DNA of 64,000 nt from Cognatilysobacter tabacisoli (GCF_003586305.1 NZ_QXJI01000001.1:682001-746000); one strand, 5' to 3'; positions 30,635 through 42,523 are shown, counted from the first letter of the stretch. The notes: generated by a model from the letters alone, not told the origin. Numbers and translations are program-made.

Positions 30635-31402
30635 ATGGCCGCCGTCCTCCGCCCGGACTCCACTGCGCTTGAATCGCTGCTGTCGGCGCGCACGGTGTGG
30701 CGCGCCGGCCGCAGCGCGGCGGGCGAACCGCTGGGCGAGCCGACCGGCTTCGCCGCGCTCGACGCGCTGCTGCCGCAGGGCGGCTGGCCGTGCGGGGCGC
30801 TGACCGAACTGCTGATCCCGGCCGACGGGGTCGGCGAGCTGGCCGTGCTGATGCCGACGCTGGCGCGGCTGACCACCGCCGGCACGCGCGTGGCGCTGGT
30901 CGCGCCGCCGTACCGCCCGTACGCGCCGTCGTGGCAGGCCGCGGGCGTGGACCTGCGCTGGCTCGACGTCGTCGACGGCGACGCCCGCAACGCGCTGTGG
31001 GCGTTCGAGCAGTGCCTGCGCAGTGCGGCGTTCGGCGCGGTGCTCGGCTGGCCGCTGCGCGCCGACGGCCCGGCGCTGCGGCGCCTGCAGGTCGCCGCCG
31101 ACAGCGGGCAGTGCCTGGGCTTCGCGATCCGCGGCCGCCAGCACGCCGACAACCCGTCGCCGGCGGCGCTGCGCATGGAGCACGTGCGCGGGGCGTGGCA
31201 CGTGCGCAAATGCCGCGGCGCGCCGGCGCCGGCGGTGCCGTTCTTGCCGGAGCACGTCTTGCCGGAGCAGGTCTTGCCGGAGCATGTCGTGCCAGAGCAC
31301 GTGGCGCCGGGACGGATCGCGCGGGGGCAGGGCGCGGCGGCGCCGATCGTGTCGAGGCCACCCGGAGCGACGCGACCGCCGTTCGCGCCGTCGCCGACCT
31401 GA
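30635..31402 (+). CDS. imuA: ImuA, RecA/SulA-like translesion mutasome component
   Basis: A 255-residue RecA-like (formerly SulA-like) protein of the ImuA family, which works with ImuB and DnaE2 in SOS mutagenesis. Recognisable parts are GFAALDALLPQGGWPCGALTELL near residue 38, RVALVAPPYRPYAPSW and the WPLRADGPALRRLQ segment. A true Walker A lysine is absent, as is usual. Unusually, the C-terminal quarter holds four tandem pentapeptides (LPEHV type) followed by a low-complexity Pro/Ala tail. It lies three bases after lexA and nine bases before imuB. Confidence 0.9.
   Translation: MAAVLRPDSTALESLLSARTVWRAGRSAAGEPLGEPTGFAALDALLPQGGWPCGALTELLIPADGVGELAVLMPTLARLTTAGTRVALVAPPYRPYAPSWQAAGVDLRWLDVVDGDARNALWAFEQCLRSAAFGAVLGWPLRADGPALRRLQVAADSGQCLGFAIRGRQHADNPSPAALRMEHVRGAWHVRKCRGAPAPAVPFLPEHVLPEQVLPEHVVPEHVAPGRIARGQGAAAPIVSRPPGATRPPFAPSPT
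31241..31300 (+). repeat. Four 15-bp tandem repeats inside imuA
   Basis: Units at 31241-31255, 31256-31270, 31271-31285 and 31286-31300 share the core CTTGCCGGAGCA, with the last unit slightly diverged. Each encodes five residues, (F/V)LPE(H/Q). The length is a multiple of three, so expansion or loss keeps the frame. The repeat is in the variable C-terminal region of ImuA. Confidence 0.9.
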
Positions 31403-31411
31403 GGCCTCGCC

Positions 31412-32836
31412 GTGCTCTGGGCCTGCATCGCGCTGCCGCAGCTGGCGCTGGACGCCGTCCAGCGGCGGTTGCCCGACCCGACCCGCGCGCTGGCGCTGGT
31501 CGGCGGGCCGGCGCACCTGCGCCACCTGCACGCGGTCAACGCCGCCGCCGAGGCGATGGGCCTGGCGCCGGGCATGCGTCTGTCCGCCGCGCAGGCGCTG
31601 TGCGCGCAGGCCCAGCTGGTGGAGCACGACGAAAGCGCCGAGGCGCGCTGGCAGCGCTTCCTCGCCGCGTGGGCGTACCGGCACAGCTCGCTGGTCAGCG
31701 CGCAGTGGAGCGGGGCGATCGTGCTCGAGGCGCGCGCCAGCTTCCGCCTGTTCGGGCCGTGGCCGCGGTTCGCCGCGCGCCTGCGCGAGGAGCTGCAGGC
31801 GCTCGGGTTCACCCACCGGCTCGCACTGGCGCCGACGCCGCGCGCCGCGCGCGTGCTGGCCGGCCTGCGCGACGGCCTAGCGGTCGGTAGCGGCCCGGCG
31901 CTGGCGCTGATGCTCGACCGCGTGCCAACCCGCCGCGCCGCGCTGCCCGACGACGCCGGCGAGCGCCTGCACGCGGTCGGCGCGCGCACGCTGGCGGCGG
32001 TGCGCGCGCTGCCGCGCGACGGCCTGCGCCGGCGCTTCGGCGCGGCGCTGCTCGAGCACCTCGACCGCCTGTACGGCGAGGCCGACGATCCGCTCGCGTA
32101 CTACCTGCCGCCGGACCATTTCGATGCGCGGGTCGAACTGGGCTACGAGGTCGAGAGCCACCAGGCGCTGCTGTTCCCGCTGCGCCGGCTGGTCAACGAC
32201 CTGGCCGTGTACCTGTCCGGGCGCGACGGCGGCGTCCAGCGGTTCGCGCTGCGGCTGGAGCACGCGCACGGCCACACCGAGGTGCCGGTCGGGCTGCTGG
32301 CGGCCGAACGCGACGCGGCGCTGCTGTTCGAGATCGCGCGCAACCGGCTCGAGCAGGCGTCGATCGGCGCGCCGGTGGTCGGCCTGCGCCTGCTCGCGCG
32401 CGAGCTGCCGCCGTTCGTGCCGGCCGAGCGCGACCTGTTCGATGCCCGCCCGGCGCAGGCGGTGCCGTGGCCGCAGCTGCGCGAGCGATTGCGCGCGCGC
32501 TTGGGCGACGAGTCGGTCTACCGCATCGCCGCCGACGGCGACCCGCGCCCCGAACGCGCGTGGCGCCGCGCCGGCCCGGACGACGACGCGCTGTGCGCCG
32601 TGCCCGCGCCGCGGCGCCCGCCGCGCCCGGCGTGGCTGCTGCCGCGGCCGGTGCCGCTGCGCGATCCGGACCTGCGCATCGTGTCCGGCCCCGAGCGGCT
32701 GGAGAGCGGCTGGTGGGACGGCGCCGACGCGCGCCGCGACTACTACGTGCTCGAGACCTCGCAGGGGCAGCGCGCGTGGGCGTTCGCCGCGCCCGGCGAG
32801 CAGTGCGGCTGGATGCTGCACGGGTGGTTCGCATGA
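31412..32836 (+). CDS. imuB: ImuB, catalytically inactive Y-family polymerase homologue
   Basis: A 474-residue Y-family-like protein that acts as the scaffold linking DnaE2 to the beta clamp and ImuA. The N-terminal palm begins [15 protein letters not shown], where the catalytic Asp of active Y-family polymerases (IHVDMDAFFA type) is absent, as expected for ImuB. The little-finger-like region and the C-terminal ImuB tail (ending [21 protein letters not shown]) are complete. Start is GTG at 31412, with GAGG eight bases upstream. It overlaps dnaE2 by ATGA. Confidence 0.92.
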   Translation: MLWACIALPQLALDAVQRRLPDPTRALALVGGPAHLRHLHAVNAAAEAMGLAPGMRLSAAQALCAQAQLVEHDESAEARWQRFLAAWAYRHSSLVSAQWSGAIVLEARASFRLFGPWPRFAARLREELQALGFTHRLALAPTPRAARVLAGLRDGLAVGSGPALALMLDRVPTRRAALPDDAGERLHAVGARTLAAVRALPRDGLRRRFGAALLEHLDRLYGEADDPLAYYLPPDHFDARVELGYEVESHQALLFPLRRLVNDLAVYLSGRDGGVQRFALRLEHAHGHTEVPVGLLAAERDAALLFEIARNRLEQASIGAPVVGLRLLARELPPFVPAERDLFDARPAQAVPWPQLRERLRARLGDESVYRIAADGDPRPERAWRRAGPDDDALCAVPAPRRPPRPAWLLPRPVPLRDPDLRIVSGPERLESGWWDGADARRDYYVLETSQGQRAWAFAAPGEQCGWMLHGWFA

Positions 32837-35800
32837 GCTGGGACGACGCCGTCGACGGCGTCGACCGCGAGACGCCGGGCGACCGCATGCCGCGCGCGCT
32901 GCAGGTCGCCGCGCGGCTGCGCGAGGCCGCCAACGACGACGCGGTGCCGGTCGACGATTCGCCCGCGTACGCCGAGCTGCACTGCGTGTCGGACTTCAGC
33001 TTCCTGCGCGGCGCGGCCAGCGCGGAGGAGCTGTTCGAGCGCGCGCGGGTGTGCGGCTACGCCGCGCTGGCGATCACCGACGAGTGCTCGCTGGCCGGCA
33101 TCGTGCGCGCGCTGGAGGCGTCGCGCGCGACCGGCGTGCGGCTGGTGGTCGGCAGCGAGTTCGCCCTCGACGACGGCGCCCGCTTCGTCCTGCTGGTCGA
33201 GGACGCCGCCGGCTACACCCGGCTGTGCGCGCTGATCACCCGCGGCCGCCGCGCGGCGGGGAAGGGCAGCTACCGGCTGCGCCGCGGCGACGTGGAAGCG
33301 CTGTTCGCCGGCGTCGACGCGCCGGGCGTGTTCGCGCTGTGGCTGCCCGATGCCGGCCCCGGCCTGCGCGCCGAGCCGGCGCATGGCGCGTGGCTGCGCG
33401 CGGTGTTCGGCGACCGCGCGTTCGTGTCGGTGGCCCTGCACCGCGAAGAGGACGACGCCGCGCGGCTGGCCGCGCTGCAGGCGCTGGCCGATGGCCTCGC
33501 GCTGCCGATGGTCGCCACCGGCGGCGTGCACATGGCCACCCGCCGCCAGCGCGTGCTGCAGGACACGATGACCGCGATCCGCCACGGCCTGCCGCTGGCC
33601 GACTGCGGCGCGCACCTGTTCCGCAACGGCGAACGCCACCTGCGCGCGCGCCGCACGCTCGGCAACATCTACCCGCGCGCGCTGCTCGAGGCCGCGGTGG
33701 CGCTGGCCGCGCGCTGCACATTCGACCTCGGCACCGACCTGGCGTACCGCTACCCGGCCGAGCTGGTGCCCGACGGCGAAACCCCGTCGACCCACCTGCG
33801 CGCGCTGACCCTGGCCGGCATGCGCCAGCGCTGGCCCGGCGGCGCGCCGGCCGACGTCGTCCGCCAGATCGAGACCGAACTGACGCTGATCGCCGACCTG
33901 AAGTACGAGGCGTTCTTCCTGACCGTCGAGGACATCGTCCGCTTCGCGCGCGGCCGCGGGATCCTGTGCCAGGGGCGCGGCTCGTCGGCGAATTCGGCGG
34001 TGTGCTTCGCGCTGGGCATCACCGCCGTGGACCCGACCGAGAGCCGGCTGCTGATGGCGCGGTTCCTGTCGCGCGAGCGCAACGAGCCGCCGGACATCGA
34101 TGTGGATTTCGAGCACGAGCGGCGCGAGGAGGTCCTCCAGTACGTCTACGCCAAGTACGGCCGCGAGCGCGCCGCGCTGGCGGCCACGGTGATCCGCTAC
34201 CGCGGCAAGAGCGCGGTGCGCGATGTCGCCAAGGCCTTCGGCCTGCCGCCGGACCAGGTCGCGCTGCTGGCCGGCTGCTACGGCTGGGGCAACGGCGGCA
34301 CGCCGATGGAGCAGCGCCTGCGCGAGGCCGGCTTCGACCCGGACAACCCGCTGGTCGCGCGCGTGCTGTGGGTGACCGCGCAGCTGGAGGACCACCCGCG
34401 CCACCTGTCGCAGCACGTCGGCGGCTTCGTGATCTGCGATGCGGCGCTGTCGACGGTGGTGCCGGTCGAGAACGCGGCGATGGCCGACCGCACGATCATC
34501 CAGTGGGACAAGGACGACCTGGAAACGATGAAGATGCTGAAGGTCGACTGCCTCGCGCTGGGCATGCTGACCTGCATCCGCAAGGCGATCGAGCTGGTCC
34601 GCGCGCACCGCGGCCGCGACCTCGACCTCGCCGCGCTGCCGCCCGGCGACGGTCCGACCTACGCGATGATCCAGCGCGCCGACACCGTCGGCGTGTTCCA
34701 GATCGAGTCGCGCGCGCAGATGACGATGCTGCCGCGGCTCAAGCCGGCGTGCTTCTACGACCTGGTCGTCGAGGTCGCGATCGTGCGCCCCGGTCCGATC
34801 CAGGGCGGCATGGTCCATCCGTACCTGCGCCGGCGCATGGGCAAGGAGGCGGTCAGCTACCCGTCGCCGGAGGTCGAGGCGATCCTGAAGCCGACGCTCG
34901 GCGTGCCGCTGTTCCAGGAGCAGGTGATGGAGCTGGTGATGCACGCCGGCTACACCGACAGCGAGGCCGACCAGCTGCGCCGGTCGATGGCCGCCTGGCG
35001 CGTCGGCGGCGACATGGAGCCGCACCGGCTGCGCATCCGCGACTGCATGCAGGACAAGGGCTACTCGCCCGAGTTCATCGAGCAGATCTTCGAACAGATC
35101 AAGGGCTTCGGTTCGTACGGGTTCCCGCAGAGCCACGCGGCGTCGTTCGCCAAGCTGGTCTACGTCAGCTGCTGGCTCAAGCGCCACGAGCCGGCCGCGT
35201 TCGCCTGCGCGCTGCTGAACTCGCAGCCGATGGGGTTCTATTCGACCAGCCAGATCGTGCAGGACGCGCGCCGCGGTGCCCCGGCCCACGCGGAGGACCC
35301 GCACGGGCCGGCGGCGCGCGTGCCGGTCGAGGTGTTGCCGGTCGACGTGCTGCACAGCGACTGGGACAGCACCTTGGTCGACCGCGACGATCCGCGGCAG
35401 CAGCCGGCGATCCGGCTCGGCCTGCGTGAGGTGCGCGGGCTGGCCGAGGCGGCCGGCCGCGCGGTCGTGCAGGCGCGCCGGCAGCGGCCGCTGCGCGACC
35501 TGGCCGACCTGCGCCTGCGCGCCGGGCTGGATGCCAAGGCCTGCGCCGCGCTGGCCGAGGCCAACGCGCTGCAGGGGCTGGTCGGGCACCGCCACGATGC
35601 GCGCTGGGCGGTGGCCGGACTCGAAGGCCGGCGGCCGCTGCTGCCGGGCAGCCCCGACGAGGACGCGATCCTTCTGCCCGCGCCGCGCGCCGGCGAGGAG
35701 ATCGCCTCGGACTACCGCGCCGTCGGCCTGAGCCTGGGCGCGCATCCGATGAGCCTGCTGCGCGAGCGCCTGCGTGCGCAGCGCATCGCCGGCTCGCGCG

Positions 35801-36105
35801 AACTGCGGGCGGCCCCGCACGGCCGCGGCGTGCGCGCGGCCGGCCTGGTGACCCAGCGCCAGCGCCCGGCCACCGCCAGGGGCACGGTGTTCGTCACCCT
35901 CGAGGACGAGGACGGGATGATCAACGTGATCGTCTGGCCGGACCTGGCGATGCGCCAGCGCAAGCCGCTGCTCGGAGCGCGGCTGCTGGCGGTGCGCGGG
36001 CGCTGGGAGCGGGTCGACGGCGTCGAGCACCTGGTCGCGCGCCAGCTCGACGACCTCAGCCCGATGCTCGGCGTGCTGCACGCGGAGTCGCGCGATTTCC
36101 GCTAG
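32833..36105 (+). CDS. dnaE2: Error-prone DNA polymerase DnaE2 (ImuC)
   Basis: A 1090-residue C-family polymerase, the catalytic part of the ImuABC mutasome. The PHP domain begins near residue 45 ([17 protein letters not shown]). The polymerase core includes [19 protein letters not shown] and [16 protein letters not shown], which supplies the catalytic aspartates, and [17 protein letters not shown]. The helix-hairpin-helix and OB domains follow ([20 protein letters not shown] near residue 1015). It is shorter at the C-terminus than DnaE1, as typical of DnaE2. The ATG at 32833 overlaps imuB. A 1112-codon frame on the other strand is a GC3 shadow. Confidence 0.96.
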   Translation: MSWDDAVDGVDRETPGDRMPRALQVAARLREAANDDAVPVDDSPAYAELHCVSDFSFLRGAASAEELFERARVCGYAALAITDECSLAGIVRALEASRATGVRLVVGSEFALDDGARFVLLVEDAAGYTRLCALITRGRRAAGKGSYRLRRGDVEALFAGVDAPGVFALWLPDAGPGLRAEPAHGAWLRAVFGDRAFVSVALHREEDDAARLAALQALADGLALPMVATGGVHMATRRQRVLQDTMTAIRHGLPLADCGAHLFRNGERHLRARRTLGNIYPRALLEAAVALAARCTFDLGTDLAYRYPAELVPDGETPSTHLRALTLAGMRQRWPGGAPADVVRQIETELTLIADLKYEAFFLTVEDIVRFARGRGILCQGRGSSANSAVCFALGITAVDPTESRLLMARFLSRERNEPPDIDVDFEHERREEVLQYVYAKYGRERAALAATVIRYRGKSAVRDVAKAFGLPPDQVALLAGCYGWGNGGTPMEQRLREAGFDPDNPLVARVLWVTAQLEDHPRHLSQHVGGFVICDAALSTVVPVENAAMADRTIIQWDKDDLETMKMLKVDCLALGMLTCIRKAIELVRAHRGRDLDLAALPPGDGPTYAMIQRADTVGVFQIESRAQMTMLPRLKPACFYDLVVEVAIVRPGPIQGGMVHPYLRRRMGKEAVSYPSPEVEAILKPTLGVPLFQEQVMELVMHAGYTDSEADQLRRSMAAWRVGGDMEPHRLRIRDCMQDKGYSPEFIEQIFEQIKGFGSYGFPQSHAASFAKLVYVSCWLKRHEPAAFACALLNSQPMGFYSTSQIVQDARRGAPAHAEDPHGPAARVPVEVLPVDVLHSDWDSTLVDRDDPRQQPAIRLGLREVRGLAEAAGRAVVQARRQRPLRDLADLRLRAGLDAKACAALAEANALQGLVGHRHDARWAVAGLEGRRPLLPGSPDEDAILLPAPRAGEEIASDYRAVGLSLGAHPMSLLRERLRAQRIAGSRELRAAPHGRGVRAAGLVTQRQRPATARGTVFVTLEDEDGMINVIVWPDLAMRQRKPLLGARLLAVRGRWERVDGVEHLVARQLDDLSPMLGVLHAESRDFR

Positions 36106-36187
36106 GCGCGCCAGCGGCCAACTTTCGTCATGCCTGCCGGCGCGGCCGAGGCCCTAGACTCGGCGGATTCGCCCGCCGGAGTCCGCC

Positions 36188-37996
<1,809 letters not shown>

Positions 37997-38114
37997 CGGT
38001 GCCGGGCCGGGCGGGCAGGGGGCAGCGCACCGCTGGTCCCGGCCCAGCCCGGGAAGGTCGCCGCGCGTTCGGGACCGGGCCGCGCACGCCGAGGGCGGGT
38101 CCAACGCTGTCGAT

Positions 38115-38261
38115 TTGCGCCCAAACCCTTGAATCGGCCATACTTTCCGGCTCCCGCGGGCTGCACGCCCGCCGGGGACCTTGCTCCACCGCGTCCATCC
38201 CGGGCGGCGGGGGGCTGATCCGGGCGGCGACCGCCGGCCGAACCATCCACAAGGAACCACC
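38115..38261 (+). promoter_or_regulatory. Promoter and structured leader of the rpsF-rpsR-rplI operon
   Basis: A promoter-like pair TTGCGC (38115-38120) and CATACT (38139-38144), spaced by 18 bases, precedes a leader of roughly 110 bases. The leader holds a small hairpin GGCGG/CCGCC (38223-38235) just before the Shine-Dalgarno AAGGAA. S6 operons in many bacteria carry an S6:S18-binding leader; this position fits, but I cannot confirm the conserved motif by eye. Confidence 0.45.
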
Positions 38262-38690
38262 ATGCGTCATTACGAAGTCGTGTTCCTGGTCCACCCGGAC
38301 CAGAGCGAGCAGGTGCCGGCGATGATCGAGCGTTACAAGACGCTGATCGAGAACGGCAACGGCACCATCCACCGCCTCGAGGACTGGGGCCGCCGCCAGC
38401 TGGCGTACCCGATCGAGAACCTGGTCAAGGCCCACTACGTCCTGCTCAACATCGAGTGCGACCAGGCCGTGCTCAACGAGCTCGTCGACGGTTTCCGCTT
38501 CAACGACGCGGTGCTGCGCCACCTGGTCATGAAGCGTGACGGCGCCGACACCGAGCAGTCCCTGATCATGAAGTTCAAGGACGAGAAGGGCGACAAGCCG
38601 GAGCGTGGCGAGCGTCGTCGTCGCGACGAAGACAGCGAGACCGTGGTCGGCACCGCCGACAACGCCGACGACAGCGCCGAAGCTGCCTGA
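38262..38690 (+). CDS. rpsF: 30S ribosomal protein S6
   Basis: A 142-residue S6 of the 30S platform, binding together with S18. The N-terminal ferredoxin-like fold is typical: [40 protein letters not shown], and [14 protein letters not shown] near residue 80. The C-terminus is long and charged ([17 protein letters not shown]), ending in an acidic tail as in other gammaproteobacteria. The ATG at 38262 has AAGGAA seven bases upstream. It is followed by rpsR after 26 bases. Confidence 0.97.
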   Translation: MRHYEVVFLVHPDQSEQVPAMIERYKTLIENGNGTIHRLEDWGRRQLAYPIENLVKAHYVLLNIECDQAVLNELVDGFRFNDAVLRHLVMKRDGADTEQSLIMKFKDEKGDKPERGERRRRDEDSETVVGTADNADDSAEAA

Positions 38691-38716
38691 TCACGACCTC
38701 CTAGGAGCACGTTCCC

Positions 38717-38947
38717 ATGTCCAAGTTCTTCCGCCGCCGCAAGTTCTGCAAGTTCACCGCCGAGGGCGTCACCGAGATCGACTACAAGGATCTCAACACC
38801 CTGCGCCAGTACCTCACCGAGACCGGCAAGATCGTGCCGAGCCGCGTGACCGGTACCAAGTCGAAGTACCAGCGCCAGCTGGCGACGGCCGTCAAGCGCG
38901 CCCGTTTCCTCGCGCTGATCCCGTACACCGACAACCACAACGCCTGA
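38717..38947 (+). CDS. rpsR: 30S ribosomal protein S18
   Basis: A 76-residue basic protein matching S18 over its whole length: [39 protein letters not shown] and [23 protein letters not shown] is well placed upstream. It forms a complex with S6 encoded just before it. Confidence 0.97.
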   Translation: MSKFFRRRKFCKFTAEGVTEIDYKDLNTLRQYLTETGKIVPSRVTGTKSKYQRQLATAVKRARFLALIPYTDNHNA

Positions 38948-39068
38948 TCGCGTCCGTCGCCTGCCCGCGCCCCGCGCGGGAGGCACGGCACCGCGCCATC
39001 GATTCCCTGTCATTCGGACAGCCATCGCTGCGGGGCGCGCGCCTCGCTAACGAATACGGAGCAAGACC

Positions 39069-39521
39069 ATGCAACTGATCCTCCTGCAGAACGTGCAGAA
39101 CCTCGGCAAGCTCGGCGACAAGGTCAACGTCAAGCCGGGCTACGGCCGCAACTTCCTGGTGCCGCAGGGCAAGGCCGCGCCGGCCACCCCGACCAACCTG
39201 GCCGAGTTCGAGGCGCGCCGCGCCGAGTACGAAGCCAAGGCCAAGGCTTCGCTGGACGGCGCCGAGGGCCGCAAGGCCCAGCTCGACGGCGTCGAGGTCA
39301 CGATCTCGGCCAACGCGTCGACCGAGGGCAAGCTGTACGGCTCGATCACGCCGCGCGACATCGCCGAGGCGCTGACCAAGAACGGCCACAAGGTCGAGAA
39401 GTCGGAAGTGGTGCTGGGCGAAGGCCCGCTGCGCCGCACCGGCGAGTACGAGATCGTGATCCACCTGCACGCCGACATCGAAGCCACCGTCAAGGTGATC
39501 GTGGTCGGCGAAGCCGCCTGA
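39069..39521 (+). CDS. rplI: 50S ribosomal protein L9
   Basis: A 150-residue L9. The N-terminal domain shows [19 protein letters not shown] and [16 protein letters not shown], then the long connecting helix and the C-terminal rRNA-binding domain ([14 protein letters not shown]). The 121-base spacer after rpsR contains a CCCGCGC/GCGCGGG hairpin (38964-38980) and no other gene. A strong terminator follows. Confidence 0.97.
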   Translation: MQLILLQNVQNLGKLGDKVNVKPGYGRNFLVPQGKAAPATPTNLAEFEARRAEYEAKAKASLDGAEGRKAQLDGVEVTISANASTEGKLYGSITPRDIAEALTKNGHKVEKSEVVLGEGPLRRTGEYEIVIHLHADIEATVKVIVVGEAA

Positions 39522-39548
39522 TCCCGGCGACGCGCAGTGCATGACGGG

Positions 39549-39575
39549 GGGCGCCGCAAGGCGCCCTTCTTCTTT
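39549..39575 (+). terminator. Rho-independent terminator after rplI
   Basis: A perfect seven-base-pair stem GGGCGCC/GGCGCCC closed by a GCAA tetraloop and followed by TTCTTCTTT. It ends the ribosomal-protein transcript before dnaB. Confidence 0.88.
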
Positions 39576-39668
39576 GCGGGCCCTTCACCGGGACGGCGGC
39601 CCGGTCCGACGGACGGGCGGACGCGTCGCAGCCGGTGCGACGCCGCGCGCGCAGAACCGCGGCATGCG

Positions 39669-39700
39669 TTATCCCGGCGATATCCACAGGGTTATCTGCA
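39669..39700 (+). promoter_or_regulatory. Cluster of DnaA-box-like sites upstream of dnaB
   Basis: Three same-orientation nonamers compared with TTATCCACA: TTATCCCGG (39669-39677, six of nine), ATATCCACA (39680-39688, eight of nine) and TTATCTGCA (39692-39700, seven of nine). They are phased by 11 and 12 bases, about one helical turn. This is an AT-rich island in GC-rich DNA, 89 bases before the dnaB start. A -10-like TAGGAT lies at 39723-39728. DnaA control of dnaB is inferred. Confidence 0.5.
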
Positions 39701-39788
39701 ACGCTCCGCCGGTGGCGGGGTCTAGGATGCCCGACCAGCGTTTTCATCAAGGCCGCGCAGACGGCCCATCCAGGGGACAGCACCGGTA

Positions 39789-41216
39789 ATGAGCGCACGT
39801 CCGGGGTATCGCGGCGAACGGCGGTTCGACGACAAGCGGTTCGAGTCGCGGGCCGACCAGCGCATCGACCAGCTGCGGGTCCCGCCGCAGTCGATCGAAG
39901 CCGAGCAGGCGGTCCTCGGCGGGCTGATGCTCGACCCGGAGGCCTTCGACCGCATCGTCGACCGGCTCAACGACAACGACTTCTACCGCCGCGACCACCA
40001 GCTGATCTTCCGCGCGATCCGCGAGCTGGCCGAGAAGAGCAAGCCGTTCGACGCGGTGACGCTCGGCGAGTGGTTCGAGTCGATGGGCCTGATCGAGCAG
40101 GTTGCCGGCGGCGCGTACCTGATCGAGCTGGCCAGCACCACGCCGTCGGCCGCCAACATCACCGCCTACGCCGAGATCGTGCGGGACAAGGCGATCCTGC
40201 GCGCGCTGATCGACGTCGGCACAGGCATCGTCAACGACGGCTTCCAGCCCGACGGCCGCGAGAGCAGCGAGATCCTCGAGGAGGCCGAACGCCAGGTGCT
40301 GGCGATCGCGCAGGCCTCCAGCGAGGGCCGCACCGACTTCGTCACCGTGCAGAAGGCGCTGACCGAGGCCTTCGACGTGCTGCAGACGCGCTACGCCAGC
40401 GGCGGCAGCGTGACCGGCCTGCCGACCGGCTACACCGAGTTCGACGAGCTCACCGCCGGCCTGCAGAAGACCGACCTGATCATCGTCGCGGCGCGCCCGG
40501 CGATGGGCAAGACCACGCTGGCGCTGAACATGGCCGAGTACGCCGCGTTCCGCAGCAAGCTGCCGGTGGCGGTGTTCTCGATGGAAATGTCGGCCAGCCA
40601 GCTCGCGCTGCGCCTGATCTCGTCGGTCGGCCGCGTCAACGCGCAGCGGCTGCGCACCGGCCAGCTCGAGGACGAGGACTGGAGCCGCGTGACCAGCGCG
40701 ATCCGCCAGCTGCGCGAGGTCAAGATCTTCCTCGACGACGAGCCGGGCCTGTCGCCGACCAAGCTCGCCGCCAAGGCGCGCCGGCTCAAGCGCGAGCACG
40801 GCCTCGGGCTGATCGTGATCGACTACCTGCAGCTGATGTCGGTGCCGGGCAACAGCGAGAACCGCGCGACCGAGATCTCCGAGATCTCGCGCTCTCTGAA
40901 GGGCTTGGCCAAGGAGCTGCAGGTACCGGTCATCGCGCTGTCGCAGCTCAACCGCTCGCTGGAGACGCGCGCCGACAAGCGCCCGGTGATGGCAGACCTG
41001 CGCGAGTCCGGCGCGATCGAGCAGGACGCCGACATGATCGTCTTCATCTACCGCGACGACTACTACAACAAGGAAAACTCGCCGGACAAGGGACTGGCCG
41101 AGATCATCATCGGCAAGCAGCGAAGCGGCCCGACCGGGTCGATCAAGCTGAAGTTCTTCGGCGAGTACACCCGCTTCGACAACCTGTCGCACGACGCGTT
41201 CGGCAGCTTCGAGTAG
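39789..41216 (+). CDS. dnaB: Replicative DNA helicase DnaB
   Basis: A 475-residue hexameric 5'-3' helicase of the replication fork. The N-terminal DnaG-interacting domain spans about residues 28-130 (PPQSIEAEQAVLGGLMLDPEAF). The RecA-like motor follows with Walker A ARPAMGKTTLALN near residue 238 and Walker B LGLIVIDYLQLM near 340. The H4-type and arginine-finger elements are in the C-terminus (ADLRESGAIEQDADMI). No intein is present. It starts 268 bases after rplI, past a terminator. Confidence 0.97.
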   Translation: MSARPGYRGERRFDDKRFESRADQRIDQLRVPPQSIEAEQAVLGGLMLDPEAFDRIVDRLNDNDFYRRDHQLIFRAIRELAEKSKPFDAVTLGEWFESMGLIEQVAGGAYLIELASTTPSAANITAYAEIVRDKAILRALIDVGTGIVNDGFQPDGRESSEILEEAERQVLAIAQASSEGRTDFVTVQKALTEAFDVLQTRYASGGSVTGLPTGYTEFDELTAGLQKTDLIIVAARPAMGKTTLALNMAEYAAFRSKLPVAVFSMEMSASQLALRLISSVGRVNAQRLRTGQLEDEDWSRVTSAIRQLREVKIFLDDEPGLSPTKLAAKARRLKREHGLGLIVIDYLQLMSVPGNSENRATEISEISRSLKGLAKELQVPVIALSQLNRSLETRADKRPVMADLRESGAIEQDADMIVFIYRDDYYNKENSPDKGLAEIIIGKQRSGPTGSIKLKFFGEYTRFDNLSHDAFGSFE

Positions 41217-41341
41217 GTCCGCGTCCCGCGCGCACGCGGCCGCGCGCGTCCTCGGCCGTCACGCTCCCGCGCTGGCACGCCGGCGGGCCCGCGCGCGGGC
41301 CGCTTAGAATGGGCCCAACGCCCGCCAACCCGTTGGACCCC

Positions 41342-42514
41342 GTGCACGAGCCGCCCGGCCAGCCCCCGACCGCCAGCGAACGGCCGACCCGCATCGCGGT
41401 CGACCTGGACCGCATCGCGCACAACCTCCACGCGATCCGCGCGCACGTCGGCGTGCCGGTCATGGGCATCGTCAAGGCCAACGCCTACGGGCACGGGCTG
41501 GTGCCGGTGGCCCGCCACCTGCAGGCCCAGGGCGTCGAGCAGCTCGGCGTCGCGTTCGTCGAGGAGGGCATCGCGCTGCGCCGCGCGGGCATCACCACGC
41601 CGGTGCTGGTGATGGGCGGCATCTTCGGCCGCCAGGTCGCGCAGTTCATCGCCCACGACCTCGAGATCACCGTCTCGTCGCTCGACAAGCTGCGCCAGGT
41701 CGAGGGCGCGGCCGAGTCGCTGGGGCGCAAGGCGGTGGTGCACCTGAAGGTCGACACCGGCATGGAACGAATCGGCGTCCACAGCTACTCGGCGCGGGCC
41801 TTCATCGAGGCCGCGGTGGCGTCGCGCTGGTGCGTGCTGAAGGGCATCTACTCGCACCTGGCGTGCGCGGACGACCCGGACTCGCCGATGACCGACCAGC
41901 AGGTCGCACGCTTCGCCGACGCCTGCGCCCACATCGAGCGGATCGGCGCGCCGATGCCGCTGCGCCACCTCGCCAACTCCGGCGGCGTGCTGCATTTCCC
42001 CGCGACGTGGCTCGACATGGTCCGCCCCGGCATCGCGCTGTACGGCGTGCTGCCGGACCCGGCGTCGCGGGCGACGGTGGACGTGCGACCGGCGCTGTCG
42101 CTGTCGTCGCGCGTCGTCTACTTCAAGGTCGTCAAGGCCGGCAACCCGGTCAGCTATGGCGCGACCTGGGCGCCGAGCGCCGACACGCGCGTGGTCACGG
42201 TGCCGATCGGCTACGGCGACGGCTTCCCGCGATCGCTGTCGTCGCGCGGCGAGGTGCTGGTCCGCGGCCGTCGCTATCCGATCGTCGGCCGGATCTGCAT
42301 GGACCAGTTCATGGTCGACATCGGCCACGACAGCGCGTGGAACGAGGACGAGGTCGTGCTGATCGGAGAACAGGACGGGCAGGTCATCGGTGCCGAGGAC
42401 GTCGCCCGGCGCGCCGGCACGATCCCGTACGAAATCCTGGTGGGCCTCAACGACCGGATCCCGCGCGAGTACCGGGGCGGCACCGCGCCCACCGCCGACG
42501 CGGCCGCCGGCTGA
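41342..42514 (+). CDS. alr: Alanine racemase
   Basis: A 390-residue PLP enzyme interconverting L- and D-alanine for peptidoglycan. The PLP lysine is Lys45 in GIVKANAYGHGL, and the opposite-face catalytic Tyr is Tyr272 in PVSYGATW; the C-terminal barrel includes RICMDQFMVDIGHD. Two starts are possible: GTG at 41342 or ATG at 41309 (401 residues). I favour GTG because a good -10 (TAGAAT, 41305-41310) overlaps that ATG and a 16-base palindrome (41286-41301) lies just before it. The evidence is not decisive. The photolyase gene follows after nine bases. Confidence 0.93.
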   Translation: MHEPPGQPPTASERPTRIAVDLDRIAHNLHAIRAHVGVPVMGIVKANAYGHGLVPVARHLQAQGVEQLGVAFVEEGIALRRAGITTPVLVMGGIFGRQVAQFIAHDLEITVSSLDKLRQVEGAAESLGRKAVVHLKVDTGMERIGVHSYSARAFIEAAVASRWCVLKGIYSHLACADDPDSPMTDQQVARFADACAHIERIGAPMPLRHLANSGGVLHFPATWLDMVRPGIALYGVLPDPASRATVDVRPALSLSSRVVYFKVVKAGNPVSYGATWAPSADTRVVTVPIGYGDGFPRSLSSRGEVLVRGRRYPIVGRICMDQFMVDIGHDSAWNEDEVVLIGEQDGQVIGAEDVARRAGTIPYEILVGLNDRIPREYRGGTAPTADAAAG

Positions 42515-42523
42515 GCGGCCCGG

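Noticed and set aside
31241-31300. Short CRISPR-like array
   Set aside because: The units are contiguous 15-base in-frame coding repeats without spacers.
32743-36081. Minus-strand open frame of 1112 codons opposite dnaE2
   Set aside because: A shadow of the polymerase gene with no domain content.
39669-39700. Chromosomal origin of replication
   Set aside because: Only three imperfect DnaA-like boxes, no AT-rich unwinding region of useful length and no dnaA/dnaN neighbours.
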